From contig NC_064212.1 in assembly GCF_023101765.2 (NCBI RefSeq), positions 8,494,001 through 8,558,000 of the forward strand: a stretch of 64,000 nt of DNA. Reading direction: 5' to 3'. Both the position numbers and the translations under genes were made by a program. Numbering within the stretch: the stretch's first letter is position 1; every line of letters begins with the position of its first letter. This DNA comes from Spodoptera frugiperda. Its lineage: Eukaryota; Arthropoda; Insecta; Lepidoptera; Noctuidae. The notes beneath the pieces are model-generated. The model was given only the letters and a program-made list of their open reading frames with translations. It had not been told where the DNA came from and made no database searches. Of the stretch, positions 1 to 12,553 are shown one piece after another.

Positions 1-1358
1 GTATTACATCGCTAGTTTCTCTGCTAAAACAGTGAATAGTTAACATTTTCGACATTTTCGTTAATCACAGAGCCATAAGCTCGAATCTTAAGTCACTCGT
101 AATAAAACCTACAAAATATGCTGCATGTTTTAAACATTCTTCGGTCAGTAAAATATTAATTCACATTAACAAACATCTTTGTAGCTTACACGAAAATATA
201 TAAATTTTATGACAATGTTATAAACTGGACTGGAATACCAAAATATCTCGGAGCTCTTGCACAATATCATTATGCCGACGACCAAGCAACATTGTAAATA
301 CATATGCCAGCAGGTCATACTACCCAACCTGTCAACTTTTTCAAAGGATTTTCAACCTTATAATATAACTACAATTAAGTTGAAAATCTAGTTAAAGAAT
401 AGAAAGATGTAGAAAAAAAATTAAGATCTGCTAGAGTCACAACATTGTTAAAATAAAACATATACCAGGTCATCCTACACCAACCTGTGAACTTTTTCAG
501 AGGATATTCAACCTTATAATCAAAATACAATTAAGTTCGAAAATGTTATTAAAGAACAGAAAGATGTAGGTGCAGCTGCTATCGTCAATACCAACACCTA
601 TGTACCTATAACGAAAGACGAAAAATGTCTCATGAAAACTACTTTCTTGCTAAAGGGTTGGAATAGTGATGACCACAGCATACAGTTACCTAATATCAGA
701 AAGGAGAGCTTACTAACCTGTAAACTATTAAGTTAAGGGGATGGGGATGGGCCATGGATGGGCAGCCTTTGGGAATCGTAATAGGCGTCTCGGGGATTAC
801 CCCAGATACTATTACGGCTAGTACCTACGGTTACCTCCTCCGGTCTCCTCTTCATTTCCTCTAGTTACCTCAAAGGAAATAAACTGTCACTTTTCATTAA
901 TTGGGTGAAAACTATCGGTCGATTCATAATACATAACAAGAAGTATCAAGTTTTTGTTTACAATATAATACCCAGTGTAATAAATAAGATAGTAAGTTGG
1001 TTTTCTTATTTGTTTCTTATCTACACAGCCAATCTTTTCTAGACTTTGCATAGGCCTTTTACGGTTAATTTATGCCGCCAAAACCGCTGCTAAAACCTAG
1101 ATCTTATTAATGTTAATTAAAATATAAAGGTTTTCTAGGTTATATCGCATACGAGTTATATAGCTACAATAATCATTACTTAAATCTAAATGATTTAGGT
1201 ATATGGAAAGCTCTCAAGAAGCTTATAAATATCTAAATAGCACAGCTAATCCATAATTAGGACAGATTTACGTGACCTTTCAGTAATTAACCTTTCATTA
1301 ATTTTGGTAGCTTAATGCACGTAGGTAAAGTGCTTTAATTTTGTTGAGAAAAAAATAC
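1..1358. other. Gene-free left edge
   Basis: No coding exon is supported. It holds the direct duplication at 287-569 and a low-complexity GC-richer patch at about 735-860 (GGATGGGGATGGG, then CT-rich CTCCTCCGGTCTCCTC), whose nature I do not know. Confidence 0.4.
287..569. repeat. Two-copy direct repeat, period about 153 bp
   Basis: Segments 287-412 and 440-569 are diverged copies in the same orientation. Both start CAACATTGT, share CAACCTGTSAACTTTTTCA and CAACCTTATAAT, and end AGAAAGATGTAG. Confidence 0.7.
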
Positions 1359-1712
1359 AAGGTGTTCTAAAAGGATCTGCCACGGCTTTAATGGGAGGTA
1401 GTGTTGTGTTTTGAAGATTACAATAGTGAAGAAAAGTCTTACCGATTAATTCAATTTGAGAACAAAAAGAAGTTAAATAAATATTGACTCAATTCTGCTT
1501 AAAGTGGTTCACAAATATGCACGATGCGTCAATAAAATTGATAGTAATTGTTTTCATTGACGAAGCGACAGTAAAAGAGATATCTCTTTCATACGTAGAT
1601 TTTATGTATGAAAATAAATTACTCATAATCAATAGTTTATATTTACTACTATAATCTTCAAACATAGCACTACCTCCCATTAAGGCCGTGGCAGGTACTT
1701 TTAGAAAACCTT
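1359..1712. mobile_element. MITE with about 75-bp terminal inverted repeats
   Basis: The left arm (from 1359, AAGGTGTTCTAAAAG, then CTGCCACGGC and TTAATGGGAGGTAGTG) is matched in reverse complement by 1640-1712. Arms are about 90 percent alike by eye and the spacer is AT-rich and non-coding. Superfamily is not clear; flanks are ATA/TATA, so TA duplication is possible. Confidence 0.65.
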
Positions 1713-2229
1713 ATATATTACCATTATTACAGACGAAGTTCTTAAACAGCGACGTCAGCTCCCTATTATCAAGAATCGATAGACAAATAATAGCCGCATT
1801 AAATCATAATTATTTTTCATAATTTTCTCCCTTCATTTCGCGGTCGTTTGCTTTGTGATTGGTACTTACTTCAATTTGAACTTTATGGTTGTATGGTAAA
1901 GGTTTAAATTGATGCAAATTAAATATTTGTTTAAGTACTTACTGAAATTTTATTTTAATTATTTCAGGTTACTGTTGTTTAATGGGCAGACGGGCAAAAT
2001 ATTGAGATCCTTTATGCTTAAAATATTTTTTATATAGGTATTTAATTATATTCTATTGATGGCACTAAGAATTATATTCTGTTGATGGTCAATCCAGATT
2101 GGTGTAGGACATGTAGGTATTGTTTTATAAAAACATCAGTAGGTATTTATAGGTCTTGTAAAAATACTAGACAAACAAGTAGGTAATTTGTGTATCTAAA
2201 ACAAAATGTATGTCAAGCATACTGTTCAT

Positions 2230-2430
2230 AAAAGTAACAAAGATCAAATTGAATAGATTTCCGGCACGACTGTAGCACGTAGTGACCATGAGCTGCCGCC
2301 GTCTAACGAGGGTCGGGAGACGAATTTTTGGGCTCTCGAATCGACGACGTGCTATTTGTCGTTGTTCGGAAAATGCTCCGCTAAATAGAATAAAAATGGC
2401 GATTTAACAATGGAGATAAAAGACGTTATT
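2230..2430. other. CpG-rich patch without a recognisable gene
   Basis: It stands out from the AT-rich surroundings, with CGACGACGTGC, GCTGCCGCCG and TTGTCGTTGTTCGG. It could be a promoter, a non-coding first exon or an old repeat. Nothing decides between these. Confidence 0.25.
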
Positions 2431-2532
2431 GATGCAAAATTTACAACCGTTTCTGATTTATGTGTTTGGCACTGCCTATAGCCTACTTTTTATTGATTTC
2501 GTATGCGTTGATATTTATGTATTTTATGAATT

Positions 2533-2714
2533 ACTAGCTTCTGTCAGCGGCTTCGTCTGCGGTCCGTGGAGTAAAAAGTGTCCTAGTATTATTCCGGGCC
2601 ATAATTTACCCCGGTTCCAAACTTCATCCCGATCCCTTCAACCAATTTGTCGTGATTGAGTAACCAACATACACACAAACTCACAAACATTTGCATATAT
2701 GATTTAAGTAAGAT
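2533..2714 (-). repeat. Helitron- or RTE-like dispersed repeat
   Basis: It begins ACTAGCTTCTGTCAGCGG and ends near a TTTGCATATATGATTTAAGT stretch. The same layout appears at 6559-6766 and, in the opposite orientation, at 21703-22090. The family name is uncertain. Confidence 0.55.
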
Positions 2715-4014
2715 CCCCGGCGCTACGTACCATAACATTCGACAAACATATTATTCGCGTTTGATACAGTAATCCTGACTAGGGATCGAGCCGCACAATA
2801 CAATTTATTTTTTATTAGGACATTAAAGTACAAATTATACCAATTATCATCGTAATCGAACTAGTAGTGGTAGTCTTTGCGTGATAGTTTAACATACTGA
2901 TGGACAGACAAACAGACGAAAATTCTTTTATTAATATTTTGGGTCCGGATTCTATCTAGTAACACCCCTTACTAAGTATATTTTTTTACTATTTTAAATT
3001 ATCGTCATTTTACACTTCTAAAGTGTTATTATAATTATGCATAGAATTATATCATGCATGCATCATAGAAACCTTGTAATATTAAATACTCAGAATACTA
3101 TTTTATTGTATGCTGTCAGCAGAGTGGAATAATTTTGTCAGCGTCGCCGCGATATCCAAAATGTCTGTTGAAGCGTGAAGAATGAATCATTGTATTTAAA
3201 GAAAGCCCATATAGTCCAGTAGTGGCAGTAGACTCTCACGGGTTGTTGAAGAAATAATTAGAAGCAGTGGTTCCTTTGCTCTGCAGGCTAGTGCTACCCA
3301 GCCAGTTTAAACCAAACCAAAGCATGATAACATAACACTAGTTTAACATCGAATGACTAAACAGTATCACACAGTCATACACCACATCAATCACTTTACC
3401 TAGAATATCGTAATAAAATACCTAATTCACTCTTAACCCAAACAAGAATTGAATTCTGACTCACTCATTCACGCTCGAGATGATTCTACCAACATAACAG
3501 TCAAAAGCAAAAAAAGATCTGACGAAAGTAACGAAACATTTGTTGGATAAGGGTGATAGTATTATCCAATTTCACGTAAGCCTACATCAAGTAACGTGGA
3601 AATAAAAAGTATATTGGGTAGATAAACATGGCCAAAGTAAGTGGGAAAGTACCTATATATTATTTCTTTCTTACATCTTATGGCACGTGCCCTATAACTG
3701 AACACAGAACTTTTGATTTAAACATAAAGTTTGTCTGTTCATTGTGTTACGCTATAATTCAGTGTTACAAGTATTCCTCGAAGTATTGCGCGATTCGCTC
3801 CGGTATTTGTTTATCTGTAGTGGTAAATGGTTTAGTACTTAGGTTTGCTAAATCTTGCGACTTAAAATGTAAGATAAGTACTAAAACGATGTTTGTGCCT
3901 TAGTTTGAATACTTAAAGCCTAATTTACTTTACGAAAAGTTTCATACATGATTTTATGACTCTACTTTATATGCCTATATTTTATTAAAACTGGGTAAAA
4001 TATTAATGCACTGA
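2715..4014. other. Intergenic, nothing recognised
   Basis: AT-rich. A 91-codon open frame at 3628-3903 has no family resemblance and no coding-like composition. A repeat-like patch lies at about 3220-3300. Confidence 0.4.
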
Positions 4015-4215
4015 TTTTATTTTTTATGGTAAACGAGCATACGGATCACCTGATGGTAAGCAATCGCCGCCGCTCATGGACACCTAAAACACCAGAGGGG
4101 TTACAAGTGCGTTGCCGGCCTTTTAGGGGTTAGGAATTTAAGAGTTGCTAGGGAACTAGGGATTGGCAAGATTTGGCCGTAGTATCACTCCAGTTGAGTC
4201 AGCCCATTTGGGATT
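4015..4215 (+). repeat. Dispersed repeat, family A
   Basis: Shares GGTAAACGAGCA, TGATGGTAAGCAATCGCC, CGCTCATGGACACC and ACAAGTGCGTTGCCGG with the copy at 44545-44781. Truncated copies lie at 36093-36180 and 27884-27930. No coding sequence. Confidence 0.75.
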
Positions 4216-4802
4216 AGGTATATTTAAACAGCAAGAAGTAATTTTATGTCTCCCTAACTACAATTAACTCCCAACCAAGTTGTAACAAAATAAATGTCAC
4301 AACAATTTTAATTTGTAAAGCTAGCAACAGAACATGTAATTAAAACAGCAACGTTTGCAACGGGAGTAGTAAAGTGAGGTAAAAATGCAACTTTTTACGC
4401 AAGTAAGAATGTCGTCAGGTAAGTAAAAGGCGTTCCGTGTACCAAGACTTGTAATCGGTACGGAAATCTCTCGCTTTTTTTAAATATTTAAGTGAGAAAA
4501 GCTATTATACCATTTTGTAGAAAATGCTCGCACTTTTACTGTATAAAGCGCCCGTTACGGCAAACAAAGTACCAAGCTACTTTCACCCGAGTGTAATTCC
4601 AGGGTTACTAACACTTTTCACTAAGTACTATTTTACAATCTGTAATATTTTTCAATGGCACATTCAACGCTACCTATCCGGATGCTACTCTCTTTATTAT
4701 CAAACTCTGAGAGGTTAATCTCGATTATATAAAAGCGAACAAAAATTGTACGCTAAACAAATCCGCATGTATATTTTTTTAAGGGTCTCACATTAGTATT
4801 TT

Positions 4803-5002
4803 CTCATGTGTCGTTTACAACCATACACATGACATCTAGAACCGAAACAACAATTTGTGGATGACACAAAGAGTTGCTCCGTGCGGGAATCGACTCCGCT
4901 ACACGTGGCGCGGTAGCTGATTGCGACCGCCTCCGCACCAACTCCACCAATCGCAAAGTCCTACACAGATAAAACCTGTCTTGTTGATTTATACTTTCCA
5001 AA
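4803..5002 (-). mobile_element. tRNA-derived SINE, family B
   Basis: Read on the minus strand it carries a B-box-like GGAGTCGATTCC (about 4886-4897) and the family's GTTGTTTCGGTTCTAGATGT segment. Related copies are at 8150-8285, 32410-32590, 60950-61105 and a fragment at 28260-28315. Confidence 0.65.
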
Positions 5003-6558
5003 CAAAATGTAACTAATTAATTTACAAAATGATATAGCATTTTTTGTTAGATAGGATATACTCAACGTTACGCAGCCATTAACGTAACTACATATAGAAC
5101 TTAAAAATAAGTATTTACTTCGAAGTCTTAATTATTACAATAGTGTAATATTTTATTCTATAAACATGGACTACTAAAACCCGACACATCATAATTTCTA
5201 TTAAAACCATTTTTTACGCAAAACTAAAAAAGATAAAGAACATTCAAATTGAATAAAACGTACTAAGTAACTCGGAAAAAAGTAAAGGGCATCTTTCTCG
5301 TAGAACTTCTCAATGTAATTTAACTGACTAATGCTTAACAGTTATGTTCCTTATTCCAGTAAATATTATAACTTGTACATCAAAAATTAGAATCAACAAA
5401 ATGCATAATCATTTTTAACAGGTCCGTAGCAAAACGGCTACGTCGTAGCACCGGTGTAGCTCCTCGTAGTACCGGGTCTACGCACGTCCTGCATTCCTAA
5501 TGCGTTTTTGACAAAACTGAATTTTCCCTACTTGCCTCTGAAGTCACGTTTCTCATTTTGAAAGTAACTTGTGACTTTAAGGAGTCTTAATTTCGTTTTG
5601 CTAATAGTTCGAAGGCAGTAATTGAAAATTCGGAAATCATGTGATTACCGAAACGGCAAAATCAGATCCGAGTGTCAAATTATGTGTGGGTATAACGCTA
5701 AAAGAATATTAGATTTTTAAATCGTCAGTAATTTTTTGATTTACTTATGACTTTATGGTTATGAACTAAAAAACTTTTACTTAATTAATAAATCATTTTT
5801 CACATACTTATTTACCTAATTAAACTAACTTGTAATTGACTAGCTAAATACACAGAATGGGTATTTAAAAACCAAACCTTCCCACACTATTTGGACAAGT
5901 GCCTAAGTAAATAGGATTTAGATTAGAAAACGAACCTACTTTCATATATGTAACTCAATGTGAGCGTTAAAAAAATTGAATGTTTGCTTAACCTTTTTAA
6001 AACTACTATACCTTGGTTCAAAATAATACTTTTGTTTAATATTACTTTTGAAACTTACAGCGCCACCTATCGCCCCACGCTTGGACTACAACAGTGGCCA
6101 GAATACTTTGGCAACCGAGAAGCAAGTTCGTGTTTTCCGAAACCAAGAAAAAGGAAAAAATTCAACAGCGGCGCCACTAGTGAATATTTGTTAATGAAGA
6201 AAGAACCGTTTTTTATTTACTTCTTTATTTAGTCATTTCTATATATTTTTATGGGTTATTAGATATTAACTGTATTCAATTTCTGTTCTCAGTTTATATG
6301 CCTTATTTAGGTACTTAGGTAAGGTATTACATTTAACTCATACATAAAAGTCACTTAAAAATATAACACAAATGTATCCTTTTTACATCTTATTGTTTAA
6401 TTACGACGAAGACGCGATGTAGTTGTATATTTGTGTATTCAATATTTATTTAGGCTTGTAGCTTCAAGGGTAATTGTTTAAAAACAAGCTAGAATTTACT
6501 TAGGTTCTAGTTGTAGAAGCTAAAGACTAAATTACAAATTATATTAACTCTATATTGT
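5003..6558. other. Intergenic, nothing definite
   Basis: AT-rich. A patch at about 5420-5510 repeats CGTAG/CTACG motifs, and 6060-6180 carries CAGCGCCACCTA and CAGCGGCGCCACTAG; both look like decayed repeats. Confidence 0.4.
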
Positions 6559-6766
6559 ACTAGCTCCTGCCAACGGCTCACCCGCGGTCCCGACGTCTCG
6601 TGGGTTAAAAGTGGCCTATGTGTTATTTCATACCATATTCTACCCCTGTTCCAAATTTCATCTCGATCCCTTCAGCCGTTTTGACATGAAGGAGTCACAA
6701 ACAAACCAACAAAATTTCACCTTGTACTTATTATTCTGTGCTTTCGCGTTTATGATATTAGTAGGA
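6559..6766 (-). repeat. Helitron- or RTE-like dispersed repeat
   Basis: Starts ACTAGCTCCTGCCAACGGC, contains TTCCAAATTTCATCTCGATC and ends ATGATATTAGTAGGAT, matching the layout of 2533-2714. Confidence 0.6.
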
Positions 6767-8149
6767 TCCCATCAAATTAGACTACATATTTTCAAGACCC
6801 AGTTTTGCTAAGGTCACTCCCACCTTTCCTATCTATTTACTAGTAATAAACAATTAATAGACGGGAGATGAATAAAAGGGGGTTTTGAGAATATCGTTAT
6901 TTTTTATACATATTTAAATTTTAACACATAGGTAGGTACAAGATTTTCAAACTAGCTAGGATCAGTCCTATGCCGTCTATCTCCTCTAGAAAAGTCCTAA
7001 GATGACTTCGAAAATATTAAAAGTGGGTGTTAGTAAAATATGTTCGGAGTGATCTAGGCTTTAATAGAAGGTCTCTCCTGACTTAATTAAGAAATGTCTA
7101 GTCCACATTTTCTTAAACTTTAATAATAATCTTTGTACTAGACTCGACTCTACTTCCAAATAATATACATGTAATTATACGCAGTAGGTAACCGGGATAC
7201 TGACTATGATTGATAGGGCATCGTGTAGCTGTATACTTGCGTGTGACGTCATAACTAATTAATTGCTATTAATGAGATGGATGCAGATTAGATCCGGCGT
7301 GTGCTAATCGATCGTTTTGTTGTTCCTCTTAAACATTTGGCAATTATGTATGTAATTTACAATGAGTTCATTAGTTGAATTGATTACTCGGCTAATTACT
7401 CGATTTTATGCATTAAATGTAGGTAGGTACTTCCACAGATTTTGAAGTCTGATCGAATTAATGTTTCGCTATAGTGAGTTAGAGCTGTGTGGGTCTTGTT
7501 CCCAGACCCCCTCAGTCATGGCGATGCAAGTGTAAGTACTCCTGGACTTTTTCCAGGCAGTGGGTATACCGTCCCCAACTGGACAACGATACATAAAGTA
7601 TTTTTTCCAGGGCCAAAAAATAACGGGGTGGGTATTGTAGGCCTTTCCCTTATGGGCTTCACGAAGAGTCGCGATCGCGAGGCTTCTTTAGAACAATGCA
7701 CCTTGCTAATGCGACTTTATACCGTATAACCCGTTTTTAAATGTTTGCTACACCACCGTTTTTACTTTGGAAAATATCAATTTGTAAACATTTGTAGACC
7801 TTGTAACCTAGACTAGCCTTGATCCACCCCACAGAAAATAAGAAATAACAACATTTTCAGCATAAATCAGTCAAATTTTGCAGACTGATGAATGCTATGG
7901 GAGTAATCTTGGTTGGAAATGGATCCATTTACAAACATAACAATTCATATATTTTATTGTGTCTGAATTTCTGATTGATTGTGAGCTTTTAGCTTTTTCT
8001 CCGCACACATCTAGCTTTAAATGAGCACTCTCACTTATGAAATGAGCACTATCACTCTTACCACTGTGGCTTATGGAGAATTCTATTTTGTTTCTTTGTA
8101 TTAAAATAGCAGATTTTTTATTTCTTTTAAAAAAATACGTCGTCCCACA
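6767..8149. other. Intergenic, with one GC-richer patch
   Basis: At about 7480-7740 the sequence is GC-richer and open in frames on both strands. This is typical of a former repeat rather than a gene. No splice sites or family match are seen. Confidence 0.35.
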
Positions 8150-8285
8150 ATAGAATTTCCTCATGTGCGTTGACAATAATTTTGTCAAATTCACATATAC
8201 ATGACACCCAGACCCGAAACAACAATTTGTTGCACGTGCACGGCGGCCTGTTGCTCAGCCTCCGCACCAACCATGCAGTATGTTT
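8150..8285 (-). mobile_element. SINE family B, decayed copy
   Basis: Shares TGACACCCAGACCCGAAACA, CAACAATTTGTTGC and CTCCGCACCAACCATGCAG with the copies at 4803 and 60950. Confidence 0.6.
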
Positions 8286-8639
8286 TTGAAGATATTCATC
8301 ATTTGATAATGTGTTCTGTATGAACCTGATAGAGCTAAGTTGTTCAAAGCTTTGAAATTGAATAAGATAACGAAGGTGTTGTTCATTTTTATGAACCTGA
8401 TACATTGATCTCTTGTGTGTTTACTTTATATTAGGGTACGATGGGACTGACATACGCTGTGCGTTATAAGTTAAAAGGTAATATTATTAACAGGTACAGT
8501 ATAAGCAATGAAAACACGGAATTGTAGATTTTGGTTGTTTATTTCTCAGGAAGCAAATGATTCACAGCATTGGTGGGATACAGAGGTCTGACAATACCGG
8601 GCCGAAACATTCAATTTCCTGAAATTTAATTTTACTAGC

Positions 8640-11600
8640 AATAGGTACAACAGCTTAGAATATATAAGTACCCAAATATAAAAACGTGGGAAAACAACGT
8701 TACATAGCTGTAGAATAGTATCATTTATTTAGTAAAGCGAGTTTTTTTTATATTTTTTTATAAACTACACACCTTACTAAATCACAATTTCTAATTATGT
8801 CAAAAATTATGTATCACATTTATAACATTCTGTACAAAGTAAAAAAATATTTTCATACTCCACTAGACAAAGTAAAGCTGCATAGACATATCGACCATTA
8901 TAATAATATTGTTGCCTATGTAGAAAACAAACTTTTAGTTTACACATTTACCGATTTCACTGAAAATGTACTTTGTTGAAAACAATTGAGCAGACACAAA
9001 CAGTAAGACCATCCACTTGAATATCACACTCAATTGAACCTTATAACATGATATGCAGTAGTAATGCTTCCATCTTATTGCATCAACAGTACCACATCGG
9101 GGCTAGGCTACAGGCGTACTTACAAAGTTACAAATATTAAGTTACTCTTTCTATGTTTAATCTATACTTCAACTTGTTTTAAATATCATAATAAAATTGT
9201 TAAGATATAAATAACACAAAAGTTACGTTATGTGGACTTACAACCTTCATAAGGAGTGACATATCATGTTTCTTACAAAATAATAGTCCCTTACGGTTCT
9301 GTTAACAGTTACACTATAAATAGTCACTTACAACACACAAATATATTCTCTTCTATCATTAAATTGTCGGTGCGTTGAAGGCACAAAGCTCTACAAACAT
9401 AGTCAGTGTATACATACAAGAGAATACATCGTCCAAGTGATGAACAACATCAACAATCGTCAGCAAGCTGCATGTATCAGGCCACAGCCACACCTCCCAG
9501 CACCCACCCATGCGTCACTCATCTGACTCGATTAAAAAAACATTACTTTTATAATTATGCAAAAACAATTATACAACCCTTCTAATTTGAACTTTTTTCA
9601 AAACTGGGACTTTCAAATGCAAATTGTGATTTGTGACAGTGATCATAGAGAAACAATCGAATATACTCTATAGGGACACTCAAATTATTACAACGTAATT
9701 TACAAATATAGTCAATCTCTAAATATTAACTAATTTATATAAACTGAATTATTTACAAAATATGAACACATCGGATGCGACGTGCCATCTCTCTTACATA
9801 TTTGTAACTATTTACAATGACTATTATTATAAACATTAATTAAGAGCATTGCATTTTCGTGAGCTTGATCAAAATAATCCCTTGTTCAACTCATATGTAT
9901 AAAATGGTACACTACTAGGTACATTCACATGAATATGTGGCCAGTCGCAGTACTCAGCTCCTCTACCATAGACAAACAGTCCCGATCATAAAGTGGCAGA
10001 TGCTCGACTTGCAGTCAACATCGTTACTATTAGCTTTTAGAAGTCGAATAATTAGCTAGTATTAGAGATCAGTCTTCGGACAAAGGAAACAAATTCAGTA
10101 CTTTAGTATATAAATCTTCACAATTCGACTTTCAACTGTATATTAAATATTTTAGAAGTTAACATCATATTTACAAATTCTGATGATTTGGACAATAACA
10201 TGTGTTACATAAAAAGTTGTAGAAGAAATAGTCAAGGCAGAGCTAAGAATTTTAGGGAACTCCATAACACATCAACTTGTATGACATGCAGTCGGCAGCA
10301 CTATTATGTTAAAATTGAAGATAGATTTGGTTTATCCTAAATATTATTCACACTTGCTTTTGATTATATTATTAACAATTAAAACAAACACTAGAATATT
10401 TCTATCATTATGTTAATACACTATCTTATAAACCATGTCGCCTAATGAAATCTCTTAACTAATCGACTTAATTCAAAATTTTCAACTCATACCAATTTCA
10501 ATTTGTACTAATGTAGATGTACTAACTTGTCATGTGCATTATTGTATAACATAAACAGTTTTATGTAGTAAAACTTTCACTTAAAATACATATTTATGTT
10601 TTATAACAATTCCAAAAACAACCTTTTTAATCATGTGGCAAGAACTATTTCGTTTTGAAATTCATTTGTGATGATTTCATACCTATCTAGAGCTATACTC
10701 TCATCGTATAGACTCGCGTGAAACTGGTTTAGAAAAACTATAAATAAGTATTGATGGGACTTAATTCACTGTATCACGCTACCACTTAAATTAATTTTAA
10801 AACTCCGTACTGACTAAACATGAAAATTATATTATACACCAATTTATGGCACTCATTTTTAATGACATGTTAACTATTTGTAAGATAATAAAATTGATCA
10901 AATTATGTGTTTGTACCAATTATTTTTATCAACTTTTTTACTTTACCATAGAAAACCTTAATTTTAAATTCTTTGAAGCTGCCAATTAAATAAAACTATT
11001 ATTACAGGTGCTGCTGTTATAATTGGAATTCCCTGAAAATTCTATACAAGAACTGTTTGCTTAGTGTTTGTTTATAAATAATTGCACTTTCAATTTCGGA
11101 TTGTTTAACGATTGCTGACAGTTGATCTGTAGGATTTGTCAATTCGCCGTATTTTATTTTAGGAAACTATTTTGCGTCGCAATTAGTGTCTCTCCTCGTT
11201 ACCGCATTAAAACGACTAGAATTCAGGAAAAAAGTCAACTACAACAGATAAGGCGAGGCTAAATGTATGCAGAAATGTTCATAGTTACTTTTTTCCAGTC
11301 AAGTTTAGGAAATCGTCATCCAGCAATTTTCCTATAATTACATTTGCATAAATTGCGTATTTTTTAAATAATAACAAAATACAAATCCACACAGAAAAAT
11401 AACATTTTAACCTCTGCATTTTAAATCACTCAATTTACATTTTATGAGTTTTAAAATATTACATGTATAAGCCCTTAGGCAAGTATGTTGCACTCAACCA
11501 AATAGATGCAGCAAGCTAGTAGAGGCTGTCTAGCTTTAACCTTTTTATAATACAGTGAAACTTGGTTAAGTGGGACCTGGATAAGTGAGAAACCTCCACA

Positions 11601-12553
11601 AATGGAACTCATACTGAGGTCCCTACCCATTGGCACTGAATTACCTCTATTAGTGGGACAAACAACCCTCTATATCTGGGATTCGTTCTTTCGATTTATC
11701 ACCTTAGTTACCTCTATAACTGAGACAGCAAGTGAATTTTAATGCATAAACCTCAGTAACTGAGACAACATCATTTTGTTTGTTGATTTACTTATTCCCA
11801 TTCATTTATAATGTGCACATAACACATTGTTTTATTTAAGAATCACACCTCTTTATGTGAAATAACCCATGTTCACCTCCATTAATGGAACCCTCTGTAA
11901 ATGAGACAAATATTCATTTATACCTGGTTATCTGAGACACTGGGTTAGTGGAATACCTCTATAAGTGATACCAATTTGAAGGTCCCTTGGCTGTCTCACT
12001 TAACGAGGTTTCACTGTATATTCTACACTGTAACTACTTGCTTCAAAAACATGATTTTTATACTAAACAATTATAACATGTTTTATGTGAAATATCTGTT
12101 ACTAGTGTAATGTCTATGTGCAACGAAATTATGAAATTTTCAGTCACCAGAACACCAGGTCAGGTCACCAGTATACAAAACATCTGTTTATGCTAATGAT
12201 AATTTTACCAGATGTTCTGTAAGGAAATTAAATAATTGGAATGTCATCAAATTCTAAATACATCGAAAGTGCAATTACTCTTAAACATTACAGATAAAAG
12301 TTCATCACCCTAATAAATTAGTCCGATAAGCGCTCGTAATATTAACATCATAGATCTACCTAATATCTCATACTACGTCAAAAGAAATCCTTCGGGTTTC
12401 ACGTTCCAAGGGTTCATATCACGCCGGGTACCGATAGCAGCCGTACGGGCCGACCGGGTCGATATTTACAATTTTTGACCTCACACTTTGGTACTAATCT
12501 GGACAGATCACACAAGGACGTCGCGAAGAGTTCCCTTCGGCTCGGCGGCGCCC
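8640..12553 (-). other. AT-rich stretch downstream of ZCCHC14; possible long 3' UTR
   Basis: There is no coding exon here on either strand that I can support. The block lies just after the ZCCHC14 stop and reads as AT-rich sequence with few dispersed repeats apart from one MITE at 11553-12016. On the minus strand it contains TGTAAATA, the Pumilio-recognition type of octamer, at 12463-12470, 10168-10175, 9809-9816 and 9750-9757. AATAAA-type signals on the minus strand occur in several places, for example near 11150 and inside the MITE near 11830, so the real 3' end cannot be fixed from sequence alone. Confidence 0.35.
11553..12016. mobile_element. pogo/Tigger-like MITE with TA target duplication and iterated internal motif
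   Basis: The 464-bp element has terminal inverted repeats beginning CAGTGAAACYTSGTTAAGTG, and TA on both sides (11551-11552 and 12017-12018), as expected for the Tc1/mariner/pogo superfamily. It has no transposase reading frame. About a dozen degenerate copies of a 16-bp unit like CCTCTATAAGTGAGAC, itself related to the TIR, are scattered through the body at uneven spacing. It sits within the possible 3' UTR of the ZCCHC14-like gene. The superfamily call is from TIR sequence and TA duplication; the exact family is unknown. Confidence 0.75.

Noticed and set aside
1489..1680. 63-codon minus-strand ORF
   Set aside because: It lies inside the inverted-repeat element and has no coding signature.
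3628..3903. 91-codon plus-strand ORF
   Set aside because: Composition is that of random AT-rich sequence and nothing is recognised.
7487..7729. Open frames on both strands in a GC-richer patch
   Set aside because: Both strands are open, no family match and no splice sites; more likely a former repeat.
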